64,000 nt of DNA from Chamaecrista fasciculata (Eukaryota; Streptophyta; Magnoliopsida; Fabales; Fabaceae): assembly GCA_003254925.1 (NCBI GenBank), contig QANZ01005034.1:2428-66427 (forward strand), given 5' to 3'. The notes under the pieces were generated by a model that saw only the letters and a list, made by a program, of their open reading frames with translations, was not told the origin of the DNA and made no database searches. Positions 21,461 to 33,720 of this stretch are shown here, piece after piece (the first letter of the stretch is position 1; every line of letters starts with the position of its first letter). The position numbers were made by a program, and so were the translations under genes.

Positions 21461-23650
21461 TCAAATCTTCTTTACCACTTCATCAATTACTCGCTCATAG
21501 TATGTCATTCTCTGAATGGAAGATTTAGCGTCTTCAAAGTTCCGGTTTTCAAATGCATTGGCAAAGGCATTCGACCAATGTTTTAGCTTTTCCTGCATCT
21601 GGATGAAATAAATAGTTTGACATTAGGGTGATGTGAGAAAGAAACAGGAAAGTAATCAATCCATATGATAACTGATAGAAGAATGGAAGATTATGGAAAT
21701 GCTCTTTTGAAAGGGTTTCTGCTTAGCAAATTAGAGCATCCAAAGATACCTCAGAGAGAATGTGATTCAAAGCCTCAGAATCAGAAGCTTCTTCAACCGC
21801 TTCCCTGAGTTCCATAATCTGCAGCAAAATAATCGATTAAAAGCCAGGGTTTTCGGTTGTAAAAGAGGAAATGATATGAATAAGAGAACACAATGTGCAT
21901 TGCATGTTGAACTTTATAAAAGAAGTTCCAATGATCTGTTTAGGAATCTGAAAAAGGAAACCCATTTATCTGGAGGAAGAAAAATGGAGGAATGAGGTAT
22001 GAGAAGAGAAGGAAAGAAAACCCTTTCCTCCACTTCTTGTTTTTTGTTCACAACTGCTATATATATGAATTTATTCGATAGATTAAGTTTTAAAAAAAAT
22101 TTCATATCAAACACAGATCAGAGCCTATTTAACTACCTCATCTAGTAGTTCAGGCTCTGAAATTGTCTGCTCCTCATCAACTTCTACTCCCTCAAGTTTC
22201 AACTGAAAAACAAAGGTCACGATGTCATGTAATAGCATAGTGGAAGGAATATTTGAACGATAGAAAGCTACTAGTTTGAAACAATGCCGGTTTATGAAAT
22301 TTACTATCACCATTGACTCACTACCATTTTAGCCTTTTCAAAAGTTTTACAAAGACTTTTGCCACTGCAATTGAAATCTAAGGATGAAAATATTCTTACC
22401 ATGTAAATTGCTCTTGACAAAGGCCTCGTAAGTGTGCGATATGCATCAATCACCCTAGCAGATTGTTCAGCAGCAAAATCCCTTTCTTTCTAAACCAAAA
22501 GAAAAAGTTAACAAAAGTTATTTCTCTTACAAAATATTCTACTTCAGTCACCTCGAGACATACGAAAACAAAAAAAGAAGGCAAAACAATGAAGAAAAAG
22601 AAAGGAGATCCATCAGACCAACCTCAGATTTTGAATGTACTAAATCAGGGTGCAGTTTCTTTTGCCACTCTTTGTACTTGCCATCCAAATTTTTACCCTC
22701 TACATCATAATTCTTCTCCCTGTTGAAGATTGGAAGAAAGATAATTTAACTTTTGAATTTCTCAAGTAATCTATCAAATTTATCAGGCGTTAGTTTATTA
22801 GTTTCCCCTTTATTTATCATACAATCAACGACCAAACAATGCTTCTTCTTTTAAAAAAATCCATTAACCATTAATATGGTTGATTTGATGTAATGAAGTT
22901 ATTAATTATCAACCATTTTGTAACAGGATTAAACACATTAGTGACTTATTAGTCATTGTAAAAATCAGTACAAGTTGGGATGAAAACAATTGCTTCACAC
23001 TAGCAGTCACATGTTCGTAAAACAGTAATTCATGCTGGCATCCACTAATCACAGAACATAATATCATGCAATTTTCTCTTTGCTCGATGGGATGCAGCAT
23101 GTTCGAGCATAAATTGTAACAGTTTTGGCGTGATCTTAGTTTCGAATCAGAAATGGCAATCTCTCCCCTTTTGGATTGGGTTCCTATCTCAACAGCTATT
23201 CTATGTGAAAGATCTATGATTCAACATTCCTATTTCTAAATCACAATTGATGTCAGCAAATTTAACAAAAAGAACAATGAAGACTCCGACTTACAATCTG
23301 AATATCTCAAAATAGTCCACAGACTTATCCACAGGTTGAATGCTCCGACAAGAGTCACACACCAAAAATGGTGATGTTTCAGGAATAGCATGACAATTCC
23401 AGCACCTCATATCGAATTTATTGGTAGAAATCGAGCATAAGTTTTTCACAGAAAATATGAGATTTGGAAGAAAATAGTATGTGGAGGAATGCGAAAGACG
23501 ATTAAGTGGTGCAATGGGCGGTGGTGACAATGAGATATAAGTGGAATATTTGATTCGGAGAGAATAATTGAATGAAGAGTAAGCGGAAATCGAAGTCGTG
23601 TGTTTTCTCATGAAGAAAGAGAGAGGCGTGATGAGCTTCTTCTTCGACAT
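21461..23650 (-). CDS. HSCB: HscB-type J-protein, Fe-S cluster co-chaperone
   Basis: Six exons joined by hand: 23650-23295, 22719-22623, 22489-22400, 22202-22137, 21818-21750 and 21598-21461. All junctions are GT-AG and the frame stays open to give 271 aa. HscB delivers the ISCU scaffold to the mitochondrial Hsp70 and stimulates its ATPase, so clusters pass to target proteins. The N-terminus is Ser/Arg/Lys-rich and nearly free of acidic residues, fitting a mitochondrial presequence. Cysteines 83, 86, 98 and 101 form the two CxxC pairs of eukaryotic HscB. The J-domain starts at VDYFEIF, with HPD at residues 142-144. The C-terminal helical domain has LSRAIYMLKLEGVEV and MTYYERVIDEVVKK. The frame is open to 23758 but only with a non-ATG start, so ATG 23650 is chosen. 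An acceptor (TCTTGCAG, exon from 23713) just upstream links to leader copy C. Confidence 0.94.
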
Positions 23651-23713
23651 CGTAGAAACGCAAGGAACCTTGTAGAAGCAGCAACTTAGCTTCCCTTTTG
23701 TGAGAGAAAGCAA

Positions 23714-24685
23714 CTGCAAGATGATTAGATAAGTCAACTCAGTTTTTCTACTTAGCAATTGCAGAATTTATTCACCTAGCAACATTACCATTCAAAATAC
23801 AAACTCCCAAGTGGTACCGGGATAAGAAAGCTACTCACTTCGATCCAGAGGATAGATATTACACCTTTTAGCTTTCTAACCAACGACCAGTGCAAGCGAA
23901 TCTATAAACACATTTACAAACAAACATTCAATCACACAATTCAAGAATTGACTTTCAAATGACCGCGAATATCCAACTCTTCAAAAAAGCTAATAATAGA
24001 ATCTCACAAGATGCCTACTTCTTAACACTCACCCTAACCCTTAGCCACACCCACCTAGAATTCTAAAACCTAACCAAGGGACCAACAAGAGACTTGGGTA
24101 TCAATTTAGGAGCTTTTACAATATTTTGAAATCCATGAGATCAAGAATTGGTTCATAAACAAATTTTAAAATCAAGGCAATAAGTTAATCTCACAACTTG
24201 TTACTTTCTTTCTTTTCAATTTAAACTTGCATATATTAATTCCCACACTATAAATTCAAGACTATTGTTTCAGAACTCTCCATAACTTCAAAGGGTTCCA
24301 TTTAGTTCATCAAAATCATCAATATCACCCATAGAGACCAATATGCAACTTTAAAGTTTCATACCCAATAATCAAATTTCAAAATACTCGCTCTAAATTC
24401 AAACCAGTACATTAAAACTCATTATAATCTTCCATTGAACTCATCTAAACCATTAATTTCAAGAAAACAAAAGAGATTTTATCAAAACCCCAATTAAAGT
24501 TTTGCCCTGACTTCATATCGGGTCCAAAATTCATGAATATGAAACCACACTTGTAGACAATTGTTTTGGAGTAATTAGAACACTAAGACTATCCAAAAGA
24601 GTAGCAGAAAACCAGCAAATAATGGCAGCAAGTCGAAAATTTTAGAGAATTTACAATAAGGGACGAAATGGGCTAAAATCAATAC
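23714..24685 (-). other. Probable intron in the HSCB leader
   Basis: Runs from the donor CCTAG/GTATTG at 24686/24685 in copy C to the acceptor CATCTTGCAG ending at 23714, 63 bases before the HSCB ATG. The upstream two thirds are the duplicated segment; the part next to the acceptor is unique to this locus. Confidence 0.55.
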
Positions 24686-24960
24686 CTAGGAGAAGGGAGG
24701 AAGAGGGACGACGGAGGAGCAGCTCGCCGGCGGTCACAGGCGTCGTATGTCCGGCAGTAAGGTCCGTCTCCGATGGTGGTGGTGGCTAGAGGCGGCGGCG
24801 GCAGAGGGAGAAGAGTGAGTGACGAGAGAGAGTTTTTTTTGAAAGAAAGGAAGGAGTCGTGAGTTATCACGGGGGAGCAGTTGGGGCTATTTTAAAATTT
24901 GCTATTCAATTGAAGGGTCTCAAGACCTAAAATTTATGGAAATTTCCAAAATTATTAGAA
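23955..24960 (-). repeat. Leader/promoter segment, copy C (in front of HSCB)
   Basis: Matches copy A at about 3980-5045 without the large deletion of copy B. It contains the CT-rich and CCGCCG leader exon (about 24850-24686), the same donor, and the long AT-rich intron-like part. Similarity to copy A ends abruptly near 23955, after which the sequence is specific to HSCB. Confidence 0.8.
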
Positions 24961-25640
24961 TGTTTTCAACAAAAGTGATCAAGTCCAGTTTGAGTCTTGA
25001 GACCAATTATTCATAATTTTTTTACTTTTTAATCCCATTAACTTTGACCTCACTCTCAGCCAAACTCTTTCATAGCTTGACTTTAAGGGCGACATTCTTC
25101 TAAATGACAATCATATCCTCATCCCTCGATGCCTACACCATAAAGTCCACTCATGTGCAATCTTGGGAGTCAAATGAGTTGGACGACTAAAGATGGGAGG
25201 AAATGAAAGTTTGCTCCCTCTTATGACAATTAAAAAACATAAGAATAGACAAATAGTACAGAGAACACCCTCTTTTCAACACATCACTATGAAACTTCTC
25301 AAAATACATCACTATGAGTACTCTCATCTCCACTTCAAGGAATGGAAACTTGAGGTCAATATCTTTAAACATATACTTTAACAAACAAAGCTCTGCCCAT
25401 CAATAAATATTAGATTCATTCTCCACCAACCAAGCGTCCACAATGCAACCCTTATCATTTCAATATGAACTCCTCACAAATGGAATGAAGTTGTTCAAAT
25501 CACAAAATTTGGGATCAAACAAGCTTGACTTACCAATGGGCTTCAAACATAAAGAGATGGAGAAGCCCAATTGTCCAAAATATTAAAAAAAAAATATAAA
25601 GGATTACCCACGAAAAATACAAACAATTGGTTTGAGACCA
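24961..25640. other. Intergenic, nothing recognised
   Basis: No gene or repeat recognised. The two overlapping frames near 25187-25384 run on opposite strands and resemble nothing known to me. Confidence 0.3.
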
Positions 25641-26332
25641 GTTGTTAATGTTTTTTTAAAGTACATATACACCTCTCTCTTTTTCTCACATATATATATA
25701 TATATTATATTTTACATATATATAATTTATAGTAGTTTAATTAAAAAAAATTATTTTGGTCCTTGAAATTATACCAACATAACAAGTCAGCTCTTGAATC
25801 ATAAAAAAATATGATTTATGATATATTGGTAATTTTACCTCTATTTTTTCGATTATATTGATAATATTTTTTGTAGTATCAAAATTAAAATAAATATTTT
25901 AAAAAGAATAATGATATAAAATATACAATTTAGTCAATATTAATTACATTTTAGTTTCTCTTCCAATATAATCATATAGCTACTCTAACTTTCAATACAT
26001 TATTCTTTACTAACATAGATTTCAAACAATTTTAATACCATTTCCATATCTTTAAAACCACAACTAAAAACTAAAATTACATTTATCATTAATCTTTATC
26101 TCATTCCATTATCAATTACTATTTTTGTTCCTATACAACTTTAAAACATCTATACAATTATTTCAACATAATACAATCATTATATACCTTTTTAAATAAT
26201 TTTATATTAATCTCATTATTTCTAAAATCTCTCAAATTATCAAACACTATTTTATCGTTTTATTTTACATTTAATATTTCTCTGATACCATACTTATTGT
26301 GGAATTGACTTATTGCCCTCCCAAATAGACCC
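25640..26332 (-). mobile_element. PIF/Harbinger-like relative of 514-2382
   Basis: Reversed, this begins GGGTCTATTTGGGAGG at 26332, next to TTA/TAA at 26333-26335, and runs in the same order as the element at 514: a segment rich in AAATGTAAAATAA, then TATAATTTCAAGGAC (inverse at about 25762-25777, matching about 1807-1822). It is shorter, strongly diverged and lacks the tandem array. The left border is only approximate. Confidence 0.55.
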
Positions 26333-26949
26333 TTAAGATATAACTTGAATATTAAAGGTTAAATTTTTATGAAAAAAAATATTAAAGGTTAATTTTTTTT
26401 TATTTTATTTAGTTTTTGTTGCTTGCTTCCTTCACTTTTTACTGCAAATTCAAATCCCAACGATACTGCTGTTTCATGCTGATGGATGGCACTGTAAATT
26501 ACTTTAGCAAGCACAATCCTGATAAAAGGCCAAGGATAAAGGATTTGATGTCTTCGAGAGACAAGGGTCATTAATTCATAAAAAAATATATAATAATTTA
26601 GTTAATTATATTATATATATAATGTTTGACATATCATATATACTATTTATTTATGTATGAGGTAGTCAAATAATGAAGCAACCTAGTCAAACCACAATGA
26701 TCACTACATGCCTGGACGATTCAATTCCACGTCTGTGTTACTGTGGGAAAAGTGATAAACATTCCAGAAATAGCAAGTCGTATTCTTCATTACTTTACTT
26801 AGAATGGATTAATTCCTAAATCCCAAAGCATCGAGTAGTTTCAATAACCCACATGGCCACCATCCCACCCACCTATTTTTCTTGGTGAAAGTGATTCTTT
26901 TAAGCACTTTTCATCACTTTGCATGCATCTCGAAGTTCCATTTTTTTTT

Positions 26950-28035
26950 GTCAAAATTAGTTTTGGTCCCTTATCTTTTAATCAAATTACAAATCAGTCC
27001 ATTATCTTTTCCTTTACATTCTTAGTCTCACAACTTTTCGAAAAGTTCTACCGTTAGTCTCACTCTTGATTATTTTCGTCTCTCTTCCTCTGTTAACAAT
27101 GATATGACATGTTGATGTAGCTTCCCGAAGGTTGAAGTGCAAATTTGATTTCTTGTCTTTGTGGTAAGTTGCAATTTAGCATTTTATTTTCTTTTCTTGG
27201 AAATTTTAGTCCTATATTTTTTCTTAAATTTTTCAATGGTTAATTGGTCCCAACGTGATGAGTTCGGAGACACAAGTTATTCTTTACGAGTCCTTTCTTT
27301 GTCAAATTGAGACCTCAAAAAATAAGGTCAAATTGGACTCTGAAAGGGGGTCGCTCGACTCATAGTCAAACGAGCAAATTGATCATATCTTTTTCATTTC
27401 AAGTCTCTGATTAAGTGATTTTCCATAATTTTTCACTTTTTGGTTCCAGAACCACTTTTGAGCCTTATTTGACTTCATTTGCTTATGGCTCTAACTGGAC
27501 AAAAAAAAAAGACTCATCAAGAGTAACACATAGCTCCAACCTCATCACAGTCGGACTTCAAACGAGAGAGATACCATCAACTTCATTTTTTTACTATAAA
27601 ACGAGTGACTCGTGTTTGGAGTCCAATTTGACCTTATTTATCGACGATCCCAAATAGACAAAGAAAGAACTCATCAAGAATAACTCATGACTCCCAAATC
27701 GTTGCAATCAAACTTAAAATGGGAGAGATATTGCCACATTCAGTCGTTGAGACCAATGAGTGAAACTTTTGGAAAAGATATAGGACCAAAATCGCAAAAA
27801 AAAAAAAAGATAAATGGCTAGATTGTAACTTATCCGAAAGATAAGGGACCAAAATTGTACTTAAGCCTTTAGCATTCCATGTTAGCGTTAATAGAGGAAG
27901 TGGGACAGAAATAGGGGTGGGACTAACGGTGAAACTTTTTGCAAAGATGTGGGACCAAAAATACAATAAAAAAAAAGATAATGAGCTTATTTGCAACCTA
28001 GCTAAAAGACAAGGGACCAACATTGTACTTTGACC
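26950..28035. mobile_element. Mutator-like fold-back complex
   Basis: The left end has GTCAAAATTAGTTTTGGTCCC followed by TTACAAATCAGTCC phrases; the right end GGGACCAACATTGTACTTTGACC is its imperfect inverse. A second right-end-like sequence ends near 27866, so two related elements are probably nested or fused. The middle (about 27240-27720) contains a GTCAAATTGG...TGATCATATCT module also seen at about 39905-40020 and 51290-51400. No transposase frame is visible. Confidence 0.6.
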
Positions 28036-28235
28036 TTTTTTTAAAATAAACTAAAAATTCATTTATTGAAATATTAAAATACACAGCTTAATCCTGAAAT
28101 ATTAAAACATTATGCTCTTTAGTCCCTGAAATTCGATATTAAAATGATATAGAACAAAGGCTTGTACGTATTAAAGACTTGTAACTATAGAATAAATTAT
28201 TATACAGTCCAGATCATTCTATACATTGTTCGATT

Positions 28236-28735
28236 TTCTTTTTTTGGCCTGAAATGATAATTCAAACAAACAAAAGCCCTGCCCGCCTCCCAAAGCAAGA
28301 CAGAACACAAACAAAGTCGCAGTTCTGAAGAGGCTATAAAAAAAACATGAAAGAAAAAAAAGGCAACAAGAAAACCAAAAACGAAAGCAAAAGCACAAAT
28401 CTAAACTGAGAAAAAGTGAAGTCAGCAAATTCCACTCCTATTCGCAGCAATATCAACAGAGATGATAGCAAGGAAGGAGGATGGGGGCCCAAATGCCCAC
28501 TCAAAATGACTCATCCCCTTTAAAGCATATTTTGCCAGCCAATCGGCGACCTTATTAGAAGACCTACTAGCTCACAACACCTTACTCAAAGGATTGCTAT
28601 TCAACAAAAAATTGATGTCATTGATCACAAGAGTGCATCTCCAGTCCACAACTGAAGAGGGTAAGTTCACAGCATTAACCAGGCATTCACAATCCGTTTC
28701 AAAATGAGAAATCAAAAGAGTTTTACAAGTGTGAC
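28236..28735 (-). pseudogene. LINE 3' end, RNase H domain relic
   Basis: The minus strand reads SHFETDCECLVNAVN, then VVDWRCTLVINDINFLLN, then an in-frame TGA, then ASRSSNKVADWLAK and GMSHFEWAFGPP. This is the pattern of the RNase H domain at the end of plant L1-type non-LTR retrotransposons (TDC/TDS, DI, and the RxxNxxADWLAK box). A T-rich run near 28230-28246 corresponds to the poly(A) end on the minus strand. No reverse transcriptase is present, so it is a 5'-truncated, dead copy. Confidence 0.75.
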
Positions 28736-29146
28736 ATGTTTGTCCTAAATTTTACATGTACTACTTAATTGTAGTTGAATTTTGAAAGTTATATAAGAAA
28801 AATCGCTTTAGTTATTCTATTGTCACGCATTTGTAATTTTCATAAAATAGCCTAACGTTTTATCTATAGGCGTATATATATACTAGGGAATAATTAGTTT
28901 TCGACAGTACTTAGTCGATTATATTTATTGTGTGAGCGATTAAAAAACTCACCTTCATCTCTATTTAGTGATTCATATATTTTCATAATTTAACTTATAT
29001 ATTTTTTGGTTTTTTAACAACCGGCCTATATTTGGATCTTTTGATTTTCTTGTTTCTTGTTTTTTCCTTTTCTTTTTTTAATATTCATAGGTGAAATGTT
29101 GGAGAATGTTGATTATGAATATAAATTCGATAGAGAAAGTGATCAT
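28736..29146. other. Intergenic, nothing recognised
   Basis: AT-rich spacer between the LINE relic and the LTR at 29147. Confidence 0.3.
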
Positions 29147-31287
29147 TGATGCAGATTGTGCCCTAGGGCCAATCATTTTATATGTATGAATATATTGTTT
29201 GACTGATTTATGAATGATAAATTATGTCGTTATCATATTATTAGCATGTTTACTATAATAACAATCCTTGATTAATTATGTGATAATTATTCTAAACTGT
29301 CCCTGGTCGATTATTCATGTGGGAACGTGAATGAACTAAGACCAACATGACTTCGGTGTATAGAGATACACGCATGTGATGCTTCTCGAGAGTCATGGTG
29401 CAATTATGTAATGGGTTACAAGTTGTTGGACTGACCCGGAGAGTCCTGCATGAGTTTAGTCATGAGCTAGTCTCTCCTGTACACCTGTCACGATGCCTTT
29501 AGACCTGAGGTCTTCATTATTCTGGCGTTGTAGATGCTGAACTTTGGCCTAGTCCAATGTTGCCCGTAACATGGTAGCCATACAGGCTAGGTACGGGTTT
29601 AGTTGTTTGCTGTGCTGAGGAAAATGTGGTTGATGACCAATAAGGAATTTTGTCCCTCATTAAGTTGAGAGATATTTGACTGGGCCCCTCGATGAGTTTG
29701 TCCAAGGAATATGTGGCCACACAGCGTAATGGGACTAACTCAAGGAATCGAGAAAGTTATGGTTTGGATTACAAGGATGACTTTCCCATGCCTTATCCAT
29801 GACCAAAATATCGTGTGACAATAGGGATTATGACCAGGTGGTACTAAGGTTAAGTCGTTGATGTTAAAACGATAACTCACGTGTTTTGGGTAGTCGTGAT
29901 GGCTTGCTAGAGTCCGCTCTCGACTTGTGAGTCATAGAGATGGCTTGCTGCAAATTTCACATGAGGTCTGCTGGGTCACACATGAGCAGGATCAAGATAC
30001 TGTAATGGGACACGAATTAGGGTTAATTCGTGAGTCACTTTAGTGACACAATTTAAGACATAGTTGAATGTCTTAGGACATGAAGTCTTGTCTTAAATAA
30101 AATCTACATTTGTAATATTTAAATTTGTTAGACAAGTTTAAATATATTAATTGTTAAATAGTTAATTTGATTAATCTATTTACAATTGAATTCTTATTTA
30201 AAATATTAGGGAATAATGAATTGACTAAGTCTCCTAAGAGTTAGGAGATTATTGATTTATTAAATTCTCTAATATTGAAGAATAAGATGAGGTGGCGCGC
30301 TCACTCTTGAATTTAATTAATGAAATATGATTTTGTTAATTTGAATTCAAGACTTAAATTTGAATTAAGATATTAGAGTAATATTTTAATTCAATTTGTT
30401 AAGGAAATTAACAAGTTGGTTATAACTTCCTAAGAGTTAGGATAGTTTTCTTATTTATTAAATTCCTATAAAACAAACAAGAAGGGGGCGAATTCTTGGA
30501 GATTCAAATGCAAGATTTGATCTTGCATTTTGAACTTCAAGAATGCATTTTGAATTTTAGGTTAAGATATTAATGTAATATTTTAATTAAGAATTCAAAT
30601 CCTCTTGACTCATTCCAACCAATGGGAAGTGTGCATTCTAGATTTAGGTTTCAAGATATGATCTTGAAATTTAAATTGAGATTGCCTCTTAATCTTGAAT
30701 TATAATATTAATGTAATTTCATAATCAAGATTTTGTGATTCCCTAATTTGAGGAATGTGGACTTTTTAAAACACAATAAAAGGTCGCATATCCTAAGAGG
30801 AAAAGAGAGAGTTTCGAACTAACCCTAAACTTAGGGCTTAAAGGGCGAGTTGGGTGTGAGAGTAAAGAGAGGCTAAAAAAACCTAGAGTAAGTGTGGCCA
30901 AGAAATTCGTTCTTGGTAGTGTGCTCATCTCTTGAGTATTGGTGAGGAATTTTTGAGGAAAAATTCCATACTAGTGCGCCACTTTGATTCTTGGATATTT
31001 CAAGAAGTTTTCTAGAAATTTCAAGGTTTGTAGATTGGTTCCCATAATCTCTTGAAGAAGAGATTGGAGGCTAGCACTTGAGTATCTGCCAAACTGTTCG
31101 TGTGGATCACCAGCAGAGGAAAGACACGAGTCTGTGGACTTCTTGGAATTGCAATCATTCAAGCATCCGTTTGATTTAGGTAAACATCTTATCTCACTGG
31201 TATAAATACAATTAGTGGATCCTATGGAGGAGATTATAAAATTTTATTTTTATCTTTTCCGCTGCGTTTGCTCCATTATCTCCAACA
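29147..31287 (+). mobile_element. Probable solo LTR, about 2.1 kb
   Basis: Begins TGATGCAGATTGTGCCC and ends TTATCTCCAACA. The start resembles a decayed inverse of the end (TGTTGGAGAT versus ATCTCCAACA). Its first 330 bp align with the minus-strand copy at 1-335, which shares the same start. There is no internal coding region, primer site or second LTR, so it reads as a solo LTR. A clean 5-bp target duplication was not seen: ATCAT occurs just before the start and again seven bases past the end, which is suggestive only. Confidence 0.6.
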
Positions 31288-31908
31288 TAACATATCATTT
31301 GTTAACATTAATATAATATTGATGAATATTATGAAAATTGACTATATTTATATTAATTAATGTTAATTTATGAAACTTATATTTATATATTAATGTTATA
31401 ATTATATTTTTAATTTAATTATGATTATTTAAATTAGAATTTAATCATATTTAAATATTTTATTTATTTGGCACTTATTCGACCTGAACTATTGACCAAC
31501 CATGAATGGCTACCTCAAATGATTCACGGTCCAATTTTTAAAACATTAATGACATATGAGATGATATTGTTCCAAATAAATCTTAAAGAATTCTTACTTT
31601 ACAGAAATTATAATAAATTTTGGATTTAAATATGTAAAATGTTTCACCTTTCACGATCACAATATAATCTCTTTATTAGGAAGTTAAAATGAATAAATAA
31701 ATTCATTTTAAAACCAAGTATAGATCTAATTTCAGCGGACCACAGTAATTGTTGGGATTAGGGAAGATTTAATGAGAAAGTAAAAGTCAACGACATTCTT
31801 TCGCTACACGTGTTGGTCGGTCAAGCGATGAGATACTGTAGTTTCCCTCTCTTGTCGTGACACGTAACTAATTACTAATTACTAATACATATATAACTTC
31901 CTATCTAT
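31288..31908. other. Intergenic, nothing recognised
   Basis: AT-rich spacer with no frame or repeat that I recognise. Confidence 0.3.
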
Positions 31909-32310
31909 GAGTAAACTATCAAATTAGTCCCCCAGATTTTTGCTCGGTTACAGATAAACCCCTGGATTTAGATAATAGACGAATAAGTTCCTGAATTTAT
32001 CGACCATTACACAAATTGGTCCCTCGGTTAACTTGACGTTACAAAAAACGTAACTGCCACGTCAGCACTGGTTAAACTAAAAAAAAAAAATGCAAATTGG
32101 GTAAATGTCGCCACATCAACATTATTACTAAAAAAAAAAAAAAGAAAATTCGTGTTTGGACAAATTGATCCCAGACTTCAATTTTTATCCCATTATTTTC
32201 AATTCCTCCTATTTTTCATCATCTTCATTCATTTTAGTCCCAAATTCTCAAAATAAAATTGTTAAGTGTCCCAAAAGTCTTCCAAACATTTCAATTTAGT
32301 CCTCAAAAGT

Positions 32311-32875
32311 ATTAAAAACCCTAAAACCTAAACCCCAAACCCCAAACTCTAAACCCCTTTAATTTCAATTCCCCTTCTTTTTCATCATCTTCATTCATTT
32401 TAGTCCCAAATCCTCAAAATAAAATTTTAAAGTGTCCCAAAACTCTTCCAAACATTTCAATTTAGTCCATAAACTCTAAAACCCCAAACCCCAAACCCTA
32501 AAATCCCATACCCCAAACTCTAAACTCTAAAACCCCAAACCCTAAAACCCCAAACCCCAAAATCCCAAACCCAAACCCTAAAACCTAAAACCCCAAACCA
32601 TAAACTCTAAAACCCCAAACCCCAAACCCTAAAATCCCATACCCCAAATTCTAAAACCTCAAACCCCAAACTCTAAAACCCTAAACCCTAAACCCTAAAA
32701 TCCCAAACCCCAAACCCCAAATCCTAAAACCTTAAACCCTAAACTCTAAAACCCCAAACCCTAAAATCCCAAACCCCGAACCCTGAACCTCGAACCCTAA
32801 AACCTAAAACCCCAAACCCTAAACTCTAAAACCACAAACCCCAAACCCTAAAATCCCACACCCTAAACTCTTTGA
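32311..32875. repeat. Degenerate telomere-like repeat, C-rich strand
   Basis: Dozens of units vary around CCCTAAA: CCCTAAAA, CCCCAAA, CTCTAAA and CCTAAAAC. Plant telomeric repeat is CCCTAAA/TTTAGGG, but the units are irregular in length and sequence, unlike a true telomere tract. Confidence 0.85.
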
Positions 32876-33012
32876 TTTATTATCTATTCATTTAATTAGA
32901 GGACCAATTTGTCTAACATATTGAACTATTTTGATAAATTCGGGGACTGATTTGTATAATACTATTGCACATCACAATTGTTGAACTTTAATATACAGTC
33001 ACAATTCTGATT

Positions 33013-33720
33013 ATGGTTTGGGGTTTTAGAGTTTAGGGTTTGGGTTTGGGGTCTGAGGTTTTAGGGTTTAGGGTGTATGGGATTTTAGGATTTGGGGTTT
33101 GCGGTTTTAGAGTTTATGGTTTGGGGTTTTAGGTTTTAGGGTTTGGGATTTTGGGGTTTGTGGTTTTAGAGTTTAGGGTTTGAGGTTTTAGAGTTTAGGG
33201 TTTAAGGTTTTAGGATTTGGGGATTGGGATTTTAGGGTTTGGGGTTTAGGGTTTTAGAGTTTGGGGTTTGGGATTTTAGAGTTTGGGGTATGGGATTTTA
33301 GGGTTTGGGGTTTGGGGTTTGAGTTTGGGGTTTTTGGGTTTTAGAGTTTAGGGTTTAAGGTTTTAAGATTTGGGTTTGGGATTTTAGGGTTTGGGGTTTA
33401 GGATTTTAGAGTTTGGGGTTTGGGGTTTTAGAGTTTGGGGTGTGGGATTTTAGGGTTTGGGGTTTGGGGTTTTAGAGTTTATGGTTTGGGGTTTTAGGTT
33501 TTAGGGTTTGTGGTTTTAGAGTTTAGGGTTTGGGGTTTTAGAGTTTAAGGACTAAATAAAAATGTTTGGAAGAATTTTGGGACACTTTACAATTTTAGGG
33601 TTTTAGGGTTTATGATTTTAGGGTTTAGGATGTAGCTTTTAGGGTTTTGGATTTTAGGATTTAGGGTTTAGGGATTTAGAGTTTGTGGTTTGGGGTTTAG
33701 GTTTTAGGGTTTTAATATTT
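33013..33720. repeat. Degenerate telomere-like repeat, G-rich strand
   Basis: The inverted counterpart of 32311-32875: irregular units such as TTTAGGG, TTTGGGG and TTTTAGAG. It includes interspersed pieces of the neighbouring arm sequence (for example near 33547-33590 and 33720-33780), showing further local duplication. Confidence 0.85.

Noticed and set aside
23651-23758. Longer N-terminus for HSCB
   Set aside because: The extension has only a TTG as start and crosses a good acceptor (TCTTGCAG) at 23714; the ATG at 23650 suits a mitochondrial presequence.
29142-31298. ATCAT as target duplication of the 29147-31287 LTR
   Set aside because: The right copy is separated from the LTR end by several bases, so it is not a clean duplication.
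32311-33720. A true chromosome end or head-to-head telomere fusion
   Set aside because: Units are irregular, lie inside the arms of an element with its own inverted ends, and a second element of the family carries the same blocks.
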